This document shows positions 6,291 to 12,828 of a stretch of DNA of 12,828 nt, one piece after another. The notes beneath the pieces were generated by a model. That model did no database searches. It was not told the DNA's origin and worked only from the letters and a program-made list of their open reading frames with translations. A program made the position numbers and the translations under genes. Position 1 is the stretch's first letter, and each line of letters opens with the position of its first letter. Origin of the DNA: Gammaproteobacteria bacterium (GTDB taxonomy: Bacteria; Pseudomonadota; Gammaproteobacteria; UBA9214); assembly GCA_020027635.1 (NCBI GenBank), contig JAHKKL010000018.1, forward strand, positions 1 through 12,828, read 5' to 3'.

Positions 6291-7267
6291 GGGGCGATTC
6301 TCAGACTGACTTCGCCGGATGCAAAACGCCGTCGTCCCGACGCCGTGTCAACCAGCAGGGCACCACCGGAATCGACTCCGCAGGCCCGACCCTGTACAAC
6401 CTCGTTGGGCAACCGCAGACTAACCAGACGGTTCTGTATGACATCATGCCGGCGCCACTCTTCCAGGAAGGGCTGCAGACCCGAACGCTCGAATTCATCG
6501 ATCACCGCGACCGTGTGGTCCAGGACAGCCGAGGCGAGCTGGTTACGCGAGAATGTTTCCCGGCCCGTCAGCCTCCGCAGGTCGGTCCAGTTCTGATCAA
6601 TATCCGCAGCCGCCGTCTCCGGCATGGCCACGTTGATGCCGATGCCGATAATCACGGAACACGGTCCCGTCGACTCGCCGACCACGTCGATCAATATCCC
6701 CGCCAGCTTGGCATCATCTACGAGCACGTCGTTAGGCCACTTTAATCCCGCCGTATCAACGCCAAGTGTCCTCAGGCTGCGCACGATGGCCACGCCAGCC
6801 GCCAGGCTGAGTCCGCCGAGCTCCGCCGCGCCGGTTGCCGACCGCCACAACAGGGAGAGGTACAGACTGGCCGCAAACGGCGAGACCCAGCGGCGGTTGC
6901 GCCGACCGCGCCCGGCGCTTTGCATCTCGGCAACGCAGACACTTCCGGAGGGCGCACCGTCCAGCTCCCTTTGCCGCAACCAGGTATTGGTGGATTCGAT
7001 CTCCAGGAAGGTATCGACACTCGCCAGGCGCTCGCGAGTCCCGGGCTCAAGCCCGTTTTGTATAGCCCTGGAATCGAGCAGCTCGACGGCTGCCGGCAAG
7101 CGGTAGCCCTGGGCGCGCACCACCTCCAGCGGTACGCCGCATTCACGCAGTGCCCGAATATGTTTCCATACCGCCATGCGACTCACACCCAGCGCCAGAC
7201 CCATGGCCTCGCCGGAATGGAACTCACCGTCTGAGAGAATCGCCAGCAAGTCACGACGCATTCGCAT
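6287..7267 (-). CDS. birA: Bifunctional biotin-protein ligase / biotin operon repressor
   Basis: BirA activates biotin to biotinyl-AMP, attaches it to the biotin carboxyl carrier protein of acetyl-CoA carboxylase, and in its bifunctional form represses biotin synthesis genes. At 326 aa it is the long form: an N-terminal winged helix-turn-helix (about 5-57) with SGEAMGLALGVSRMAVWKHI, then the ligase core. Core motifs are ESTNTWL (91-97), the biotinyl-AMP loop AGRGRRNRRWVSP (118-130), LKWPNDVLVDDAKLAGIL (175-192, with the catalytic lysine region) and IGIGINV. The C-terminal SH3-like part (about 275-326) is present. ATG 7267 is used; a second Met at 7261 is possible, and neither has a strong ribosome binding site. 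The gene leads an overlapping operon with coaX and the SPOR gene. No obvious bio operator is seen upstream. Confidence 0.95.
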   Translation of the reverse strand: MRMRRDLLAILSDGEFHSGEAMGLALGVSRMAVWKHIRALRECGVPLEVVRAQGYRLPAAVELLDSRAIQNGLEPGTRERLASVDTFLEIESTNTWLRQRELDGAPSGSVCVAEMQSAGRGRRNRRWVSPFAASLYLSLLWRSATGAAELGGLSLAAGVAIVRSLRTLGVDTAGLKWPNDVLVDDAKLAGILIDVVGESTGPCSVIIGIGINVAMPETAAADIDQNWTDLRRLTGRETFSRNQLASAVLDHTVAVIDEFERSGLQPFLEEWRRHDVIQNRLVSLRLPNEVVQGRACGVDSGGALLVDTASGRRRFASGEVSLRIAP

Positions 7268-7335
7268 GCCGGAAGCTTATCACACACGTCAATACCCGAA
7301 GGACTACCGACAGCCGGTATTCGTCTGATGGCACT

Positions 7336-7543
7336 CACCGCAAAGAACGCAAAGCCATTTAATTGTTCTCGTTATCAAGGAATCTCTGATTAAGTCGGTC
7401 ATAGTGTCATTGCGAGCGTAGCGAAACAATCTCATAAACGTAATATCAAATGCTTAGAGATTGCTTCGTCACTTCGTTCCTCGCAATGACGAGTTAATCA
7501 GGGCTTCCTTAAGTTTCTTCGCGTTCTTTGCGTCTTTGCGGTG
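7336..7543. repeat. Outer inverted-repeat element (CACCGCAAAG type)
   Basis: CACCGCAAAGAACGCAAAG (7336-7354) faces CTTTGCGTCTTTGCGGTG (7526-7543), an inverted pair differing by one base gain or loss. The right side carries a further TTCGCGTTCTTTGCG unit directly before it. Sequences of this form (ttctttgcgtctttgcggtg) occur scattered in intergenic DNA of many Proteobacteria, as I recall. Here the two arms flank the second palindrome, as if that had landed inside the first. Confidence 0.7.
7377..7510. repeat. Inner long palindrome (GTCATTGCGAG type)
   Basis: This is a MITE- or REP-like palindrome of about 134 bp. Paired arms from outside in are AAGGAA (7377-7382) with TTCCTT, CTGATTAA (7386-7393) with TTAATCAG (7494-7501), GTCATTGCGAG (7406-7416) with CTCGCAATGAC (7480-7490), and CAATCTC (7427-7433) with GAGATTG (7457-7463), around a 23-nt AT-rich loop. 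The core GTCATTGCGAG...CAATCTC is a dispersed repeat known to me from many bacterial genomes. Transcribed from either strand it would form a very stable hairpin and could separate RTX from birA transcription. Confidence 0.8.
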
Positions 7544-7578
7544 AAAACGGTGTTTATGACCATTGTGAACCAATCGTC

Positions 7579-10500
7579 TCAGGCCGCCTGCCAGGTCTGC
7601 GTGATGACGGGATGGAGTTCGTCCTGGTAATCCGCCGTCAAGTTCAGTTCGCCAAAATGCGGCTCGGCCAGCGACGCCATGGCAAACACCAGCTGATCGA
7701 CGCGGGTATTGAGCAGCACGGAGCCGTCCGCCGTATGAATTTCCTCGACCTGGTGGCCTTCACCCAGATACCAGTCGGCGATATGGACTTCGTCGCGGGT
7801 GCCGATAATGCTTACCACCAGCGCATCGCCTTGCCGCTCAAACCACAGCTGGTCCACGGCGATACCCTCACCGAACCAGATCCGGTCAAGCGCAGGCGTA
7901 TCCGTGGGTTCAAGAGGGCCAGTCATGCCGGATTCCGCAATCGTATCGACGTCATCTCCCCGATTGAAGTAATAGCTGTCGCTGCCAGCGCCGCCAGCCA
8001 GGTAATCGCCGGCGTCGCCGCCGGTGAGACTGTCATTCCCCGAACCACCGAACAGGCGGTCAGTTCCCGCGCCCCCATCCAGTCGGTCATCGCCCGCTCC
8101 TCCGTCGAGGTAATCATCACCCTGCTGACCGTTCAGGGTGTCGCTGCCCGCCTCCCCGTAGAGAGTGTCATCACCCGTTTGCGCATCCACCAGATCATCA
8201 CCGCTGCCAGCGTATACCCTGTCCCTACCGCGTCCCGCGTCTATCACATCGTTCGTCCCATACCCGTAAATGCTGTCATTGCCGCTGTTTCCGTAGATCC
8301 AGTCGACTCCGTCGGTACCGACCAGTACGTCGCCCCCACTGTTCCCGCTGATGACATTCGGCGCCGACTCCGCGAGCTGCACATCGATCGTGAATCGGTC
8401 CGCGACCGCGGCGCCGGAGCTGTCAGTCGCCGTCAGATCAATCTCCAGCAGGCCGACATCGGCTGCCTGGGGGGTGCCCGCGAAGGTGAGCCGATCACTG
8501 TCGAATATCAGCCAGGCGGGCAACGGTTCGCCACTGGGCCGGCTCGCCGTGTACGCCAGACTGTCATCGGGATCCGGATCGCTGATACTCCCGTTCGGCA
8601 CAAGGAAGGCATACTCCTCGCCTTCTCGTGCCGTCTGATCCGGCAGTGGCGCGGCGATGAGCGGGGCATCATTGGCATTGTTTACCGCAAGCCGTAACAT
8701 ATCGCTCACCGCGGCACCGCGGCCATCCGTCGCCGTCACGGCGATGTCCAGACCGCCGACATCCTCATTGGCCGGCGTGCCGGAAAATTCCAACGTATAG
8801 GGATTGAACGACAGCCAGTCCGGCAACGGCGCGCCGTCCGCCTGTCTGGCCGAATAGATCAGGTGGTCTGCCGGGTCGGGATCGGCGAAGGCACCGGCAT
8901 CGACCCGGTACGTAAACCGCGTATCTTCATCGACGGCCTGGTCCGGTAACGGCATCAACAGTTGCGGCGTCTGATTGACGGACTCCTGGATGAGCTGCGC
9001 TGGTGTCAGCGTCGTTCCATCCGCAAAAATCAGGGTCTCCACGCCATAGTCGTATGACCCATCCACCGGCACACCGGCGGGACGCGTGACGATATCGATA
9101 CCCTGCCCTGCGATCACACGCCCCAGCGCATCGAGGAAACGGATCTCCAGGATCTCCTCATCGCCGGATTCGACGGTCTGCGCGATGGTGTGATCCGCAG
9201 CGATGCCGGCGCCGAATACCAGCCGGTCGCTTGCACCCGTCGCCGTCGTTTCGATCCGGTCGAGGCCGTCCCCGACGTTGTAGACATAGTCGTCGGCTCC
9301 GCCGCCGCCAACCAGCGTATCGTCACCGCCGTTACCACGGAAGATTTCATCCCCCGGTCCACCGACGAGGATGTCGCGGCTCGCATCGCCCACAAACGAC
9401 GGTGCAGCGGAGAGCAGTTCCATGCTAGGTGCCGAAATCCGTACACCATTGTAGAAGTCGAATACCTCGATCTGCTGACCGACAAACCAGTTGCGGATCG
9501 TGATGCTGTCGGCGAAGCTGAAATCGATACGTAGATCGAGCTCCTGCCGGCTGACGGTCATAACGGACGGATCGATGCCTCGACCCAATACCAGGGCATC
9601 CACCGTGCCGTGGACATCGTCGATGACATCATGTCCGTTGCCGGAATTGAACACATAGACATCATCACCGCCGCGACCGATGAACAGGTCATCACCCGGC
9701 CCCAGCAGAAACACATCGTCGGTGTCCGTCCCCGCAATGGTGTCGCTCCCGCTGCCACCCCCGATCCAGGTCGCATGCTCCAGAATCTGATCCGGTGACA
9801 GTACGAGACCGTCCGCGAAAACATAGCGTTCAATGGCATTGTCCTGAATATACAATGCATCCGTAGGATTGAACTGGAAAATCAGGTATCCGCTCGAGAG
9901 AAACACCGCGGCCGATGCCAGCTCGATGCCCGAACCGAAGCGCACGGTGTCGGTGCCGGATGAATCGGCAAAGACATCGACGCCATCACCCAGGTTGTAG
10001 ATAAAGTAATCATCGCCGGCGCCCCCGACGACGCTGTCATTGCCGGCACCACCGCCGAGGAAATCATCTCCATCGTAGCCCTGCAGGAGATCATCGCCGC
10101 TTCCTCCAAACAACGTATCATCACCGATGCCGGCATAAAGCACGTCATCGCCGGAACCGCCGATCAGGGTATCGTCGCCTTGACTGCCGTAGAATTCATC
10201 GGCTCCGGCACCTCCATCAAGCAAATCAGCACCGTCATTGCCCTCAAGCTGGTCATCCCCGTCCTCGCCATACAGCCGGTCAGAACCATCCCCTCCGGAG
10301 AGAACATCCGCATCGACACCGCCGTAGATCAGGTCATTGCCTTCATCCCCGTAGAGTGCATCAGTCCCGCCACCGCCAAGCAGGGTATCATCACCTCCAT
10401 GGCCATAGACCGTGTCGTTGCCATCCCCGCCATCGAGGTCATCATTACCGTGCCATGCCAGGGGGATCTGGGACAAACCGGCATCACCGAACAGCGTATC

Positions 10501-12828
10501 GTCGCCCTCACCCCCCGTGATCCTGTCGGCGCCGGCATGCCCGACGAGATAGTCATTCCCCGCACCCCCGTTGATCAGGTCGCTGCCGTGAGTGGTGAAA
10601 TCAATGGATCCGTCATCACCGAAAATACGGTCATCACCCCTTCCTCCGGTCAGCGTGTCGCTGCCCTCGTTGCCAACCAGGTAATCATTACCCGCGTCGC
10701 CGAAGATGACGTCGTCACCCGCCTGTCCCTGGACATAATCATTCCCGCCACCGCCATAGATGGTATCGGCCTCGCCGCCGGATGGGTTGTCTGCACCGGT
10801 CACCGGGATATAGACACGCTCTCCCTGCTGTTCAGACCAGGTCCAGTTAAAACCGGTCGCCAGCCAGTCGGCGTCACCGAAGATTTCATCATTCCCGGCA
10901 CCGCCGATCATCAGGTCACTGCCTGGGCCGCCGGTGAGACCGTTGTCACCCGATGAACCGACCAGCAGGTCATCACCGCCGCCGCCGGCCAGCCAGTCAC
11001 GGGATGATCCAGCGGGAGTGAGATCCGAATCGAATGCCGTATTCCAGTCCTCCACTGAATCCGCGAACAAACGATCCTCACCTTCACCGCCCGCGAGGAT
11101 GTCGGTACCCGGTCCGCCTTCGAGTACGTCATGCGACTCGTTGCCTTCCAGCCAGTCCTGGTTCGCGCCGCCTTGCAGGTGGTCTTCACCCTGACGGCCG
11201 AAGAGATAATCATCCCGCTCACCCCCCGCGATATGGTCGTTGCCAGTACTGCCGTTAAGCGTGTCCGCGATCGCGGCGGGTCTGTCGGGGTCCGTAATCA
11301 GGTTACCCAGGTCATCGTAGCGATACTCGACATCAGGACCCGGGTCAAAATCCTTTGGCTCGAAATCACCGACTATCTCCCGGGTAACGTCGGGTGTTGG
11401 ATCGAGTGACGGCTGATCATAGTTAAGCGTCATGCCCAGCTCACCGTTGCTGAATCCGGTAACGACCAGTTGCCCGTTGGGATTGCGGATCACCAGCGTA
11501 CCGGGGGTTCCGGGGGCGCCGTCGAAGACGTAGGTAAACAGCCCATCGTCGCTGCGAAACTGACCCGGCGATACCTGGCTACCGCCGGACAGTGTCTGCC
11601 CGTCGTAGATGATCCTGCCCAGGCCGTCGGTATCCAGGATGAAATCAAGACCATCACCGGAATGAAAGACATAGGTATCATCGCCGTCGCCGCCATGCAG
11701 GACATCCCCGTCCGCTCCACCCTCCAGCGCGTCATTCCCCGCCCCTCCTTCCAGGTAGTCCTTGCCCTGGCCGCCATTGAGCGTGTCGGACAGGAAACCG
11801 CCATACAGACGGTCCGCCTTGTCACCTCCCATGATCGAGTTGACGGAGGAGATATCACCGAAAATAATCTTCGTGTAGTTATTCTCGGGCAGGGTCAGGT
11901 CGGAAAGCGAACTGCCCAGTTTGACTTCATATCCGGAACTCAGATCCCGGTAGAGAACAGGCACGTCATACCCTGGCAACACCCAGGATGAAGACGGCAT
12001 CCCGCCCATTCCGCGAGTGGCGGGATCTTCCGTATTGGACCGGTTTTTCCAGTGAAGGAGACTGGAGCGGTCATACCAGTAATCCAGGCTGAATGCGATC
12101 CAGTCAAGATGGCCGTCCTGTGAAGCAACGGTATAGAGTCCGGCGTTCCCACCGACGGCGAAGGGATTGAGCTCCTGAATGGCATAACGGAATTCCTCCG
12201 CGCCCCCGGATTCCGGATTGGCAAGCGCCAGCAGCGTGGCTGCATCATGACCGAGGAGGCTGGTGACCTGGAGATCTCCGCCGTATGGTTCTATCAGCGC
12301 CTCCAGCGTCGAGACATTGTTATACAGATCATCCCTGTATTGCACTTCGTCACCGTCCGTCCAGTTCAATGTCCGACCAAACAGCTTGCCGATGCTGTTT
12401 AATGTTTCCTCCAGGCTCGACCGTTCACTGGCAATGGGCGCGCGCGCCGCAAGAATACCGGAAACGGTACTGACCGCTATCCCGTTCTGCAGCTTTTCGA
12501 ACAGGTTATATACCGCAAGGGAATCGGAAAGTAATTTGATGGAATGATTGTCCAGCGCGCCGTTGTCCTCGATATAAAGCGGCTGGACGCTTCCATACAG
12601 AACGCCAAGGCCGGTGGTCATTTCAGGGCCGACCTCGGCATAAAGGTTGGTTATCCGGTCGTTTTCGAGTGTCCCGCCAGACAGGCTGTCCTGCCTGAAT
12701 CCCAGAAGTTCATCCAGTTGTATGCGCGCCGCCCCCTCACCATCAGCGCCGGTTCCCGCCGCGTTGTAGGTATAGATCTGGTTGACGGCAAGCGGGCGGT
12801 AGATGGAAAAAATGGTGGCCAGATGCCC
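7579..12828 (-). CDS. Giant RTX calcium-binding protein with CADG domains, 5' end missing
   Basis: The frame stays open from the stop TGA at 7579-7581 to the window edge, so at least 1749 residues are seen; the Met at 12621 is internal. Reading N to C: about 330 residues without repeats (ELNPFAVGGNAGLYTVASQ and LYRDLSSGYEV are typical of large calcium-binding T1SS substrates); RTX array A; a Pro/Asp-rich linker; a large array B; spacers with arrays C and D; two cadherin-like CADG/He_PIG domains (8680-8973 and 8375-8679, each with LPDQ, DPDP(A/D)D, LP(D/A)WL(S/I)F and F(S/A)GTP); array E; and a C-terminal tail RVDQLVFAMASLAEP ending ITQTWQAA. GGxGxDxxx repeats bind calcium and fold outside the cell. 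The uncleaved C-terminal signal points to type I secretion. CADG domains suggest adhesion, but no enzymatic domain is visible, so toxin, adhesin or S-layer-like roles remain open. No transporter genes lie in the window. Confidence 0.9.
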   Translation of the reverse strand, partial: GHLATIFSIYRPLAVNQIYTYNAAGTGADGEGAARIQLDELLGFRQDSLSGGTLENDRITNLYAEVGPEMTTGLGVLYGSVQPLYIEDNGALDNHSIKLLSDSLAVYNLFEKLQNGIAVSTVSGILAARAPIASERSSLEETLNSIGKLFGRTLNWTDGDEVQYRDDLYNNVSTLEALIEPYGGDLQVTSLLGHDAATLLALANPESGGAEEFRYAIQELNPFAVGGNAGLYTVASQDGHLDWIAFSLDYWYDRSSLLHWKNRSNTEDPATRGMGGMPSSSWVLPGYDVPVLYRDLSSGYEVKLGSSLSDLTLPENNYTKIIFGDISSVNSIMGGDKADRLYGGFLSDTLNGGQGKDYLEGGAGNDALEGGADGDVLHGGDGDDTYVFHSGDGLDFILDTDGLGRIIYDGQTLSGGSQVSPGQFRSDDGLFTYVFDGAPGTPGTLVIRNPNGQLVVTGFSNGELGMTLNYDQPSLDPTPDVTREIVGDFEPKDFDPGPDVEYRYDDLGNLITDPDRPAAIADTLNGSTGNDHIAGGERDDYLFGRQGEDHLQGGANQDWLEGNESHDVLEGGPGTDILAGGEGEDRLFADSVEDWNTAFDSDLTPAGSSRDWLAGGGGDDLLVGSSGDNGLTGGPGSDLMIGGAGNDEIFGDADWLATGFNWTWSEQQGERVYIPVTGADNPSGGEADTIYGGGGNDYVQGQAGDDVIFGDAGNDYLVGNEGSDTLTGGRGDDRIFGDDGSIDFTTHGSDLINGGAGNDYLVGHAGADRITGGEGDDTLFGDAGLSQIPLAWHGNDDLDGGDGNDTVYGHGGDDTLLGGGGTDALYGDEGNDLIYGGVDADVLSGGDGSDRLYGEDGDDQLEGNDGADLLDGGAGADEFYGSQGDDTLIGGSGDDVLYAGIGDDTLFGGSGDDLLQGYDGDDFLGGGAGNDSVVGGAGDDYFIYNLGDGVDVFADSSGTDTVRFGSGIELASAAVFLSSGYLIFQFNPTDALYIQDNAIERYVFADGLVLSPDQILEHATWIGGGSGSDTIAGTDTDDVFLLGPGDDLFIGRGGDDVYVFNSGNGHDVIDDVHGTVDALVLGRGIDPSVMTVSRQELDLRIDFSFADSITIRNWFVGQQIEVFDFYNGVRISAPSMELLSAAPSFVGDASRDILVGGPGDEIFRGNGGDDTLVGGGGADDYVYNVGDGLDRIETTATGASDRLVFGAGIAADHTIAQTVESGDEEILEIRFLDALGRVIAGQGIDIVTRPAGVPVDGSYDYGVETLIFADGTTLTPAQLIQESVNQTPQLLMPLPDQAVDEDTRFTYRVDAGAFADPDPADHLIYSARQADGAPLPDWLSFNPYTLEFSGTPANEDVGGLDIAVTATDGRGAAVSDMLRLAVNNANDAPLIAAPLPDQTAREGEEYAFLVPNGSISDPDPDDSLAYTASRPSGEPLPAWLIFDSDRLTFAGTPQAADVGLLEIDLTATDSSGAAVADRFTIDVQLAESAPNVISGNSGGDVLVGTDGVDWIYGNSGNDSIYGYGTNDVIDAGRGRDRVYAGSGDDLVDAQTGDDTLYGEAGSDTLNGQQGDDYLDGGAGDDRLDGGAGTDRLFGGSGNDSLTGGDAGDYLAGGAGSDSYYFNRGDDVDTIAESGMTGPLEPTDTPALDRIWFGEGIAVDQLWFERQGDALVVSIIGTRDEVHIADWYLGEGHQVEEIHTADGSVLLNTRVDQLVFAMASLAEPHFGELNLTADYQDELHPVITQTWQAA
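7932..8360 (-). repeat. RTX array E (C-terminal)
   Basis: About 14 tandem GGxGxDxxx nonapeptides by hand count, from ISGNSGGDVLVG to AGSDSYYFN. The array lies between the second CADG domain and the secretion-signal tail, the usual place for the calcium-folded block that helps export by a type I system. Confidence 0.85.
9249..9400 (-). repeat. RTX array D (short)
   Basis: About four nonapeptides (DILVGGPGDEIFRGNGGDDT and on), closing with YVYNVGDGLDRIE. The DDYVYNxGDGxD closing motif also ends the other arrays and marks the switch to a non-repeat module. Confidence 0.8.
9615..9768 (-). repeat. RTX array C (short)
   Basis: A short, worn set of nonapeptides (SGSDTIAGTDTDDVFLLG, then GRGGDDVYVFNSGNGHDVI) between two modules that both end in a WxVGQQIE- or FADGxxLxPxQ-type segment. 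Confidence 0.75.
9965..11265 (-). repeat. RTX array B (main array)
   Basis: About 39 GGxGxDxxx-type nonapeptides by hand count, the largest array in the protein. It is interrupted four times by longer loops, near 11040-11075, 10765-10860, 10580-10615 and 10450-10485, mostly following an F(G/A)D residue set. The array ends with AGDDYFIYNLGDGVDVF. Confidence 0.85.
11641..11835 (-). repeat. RTX array A (N-terminal most)
   Basis: Six nonapeptides (GGDKADRLYGG to GGDGDDTYVF) closing with HSGDGLDFILD. This array marks the end of the non-repeat N-terminal region. Confidence 0.8.

Larger units (their letters stand above)
7268..7578. other. Intergenic region between the RTX gene and birA
   Basis: About 310 bp without a gene, filled for two thirds by the nested inverted repeats listed separately. 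The 68 bp next to birA hold a small hairpin (TACCG-acagc-CGGTA, 7305-7319) and a TTGACG on the minus strand, but no -10 box at the right spacing, so the birA promoter is not identified. No protein-coding frame here has any resemblance to a known family. Confidence 0.6.

Noticed and set aside
7268..7335. birA promoter from TTGACG on the minus strand
   Set aside because: No -10 hexamer at 15-19 nt spacing before the ATG; the start codon would come too early.
7336..7543. CRISPR array
   Set aside because: The repeats are inverted and nested, not direct and evenly spaced, and no cas genes are present.
7528..8697. Plus-strand open frame of 389 codons opposite the RTX gene
   Set aside because: It is the antisense of the GGxGxD repeats; its repetitive VI/IT-rich product mirrors the RTX codon pattern, and it has no family resemblance.
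10180..10956. Plus-strand open frame of 258 codons opposite array B
   Set aside because: Same cause: the repeat codons leave the opposite strand free of stops.

Overview
The window looks like chromosomal DNA of a gammaproteobacterium, probably environmental. The block birA - coaX - SPOR-domain gene - tRNA-Thr(UGU) on the minus strand is the arrangement I know from many Gammaproteobacteria, where it leads into further tRNA genes and tuf. No species can be named from sequence alone.

Left part (1-3140, plus strand): the 3' end of a CelD/FemAB-like GNAT acyltransferase, then a scar holding the C-terminal remnant of an IS4-family transposase (minus strand, about 331-606) and about 500 nt with no convincing gene. 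After that come an ATP-grasp carboxylate-amine ligase-like gene and an overlapping calcineurin-type metallophosphoesterase gene. GNAT, ATP-grasp and phosphoesterase genes of this sort usually sit in surface-polysaccharide or small-molecule modification clusters. The AT-rich GNAT fragment and the GC-rich pair differ visibly in base composition, so the segment is a mosaic.

Middle part (3141-4658): mobile-element debris. It holds an IS91-family HUH transposase broken by a frameshift, a stop and a 3' truncation, joined near 4192 to the MPN/JAMM domain of a RadC-family protein that lacks its N-terminus.

Right part (minus strand, read from high to low coordinates): a very long RTX protein gene (at least 1749 aa, 5' end outside the window) with five calcium-binding repeat arrays, two cadherin-like (CADG) domains and a type I secretion-like C-terminus. 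Next is a 310-bp intergenic region with two nested long inverted-repeat elements. Then birA, coaX and a SPOR-domain gene overlap as one operon, followed by tRNA-Thr(UGU) with its own likely sigma70-type promoter. The usual continuation (tRNA-Tyr, tRNA-Gly, tRNA-Thr, tuf) is absent, and the IS91/RadC debris begins within about 100 bp of the tRNA 3' end.

I found no CRISPR array and no clear new defence or biosynthetic system. The items most worth a second look are the ATP-grasp/phosphoesterase pair with its basic C-terminal tails, the broken tRNA-tuf synteny, the nested palindromes, and the architecture of the RTX protein.
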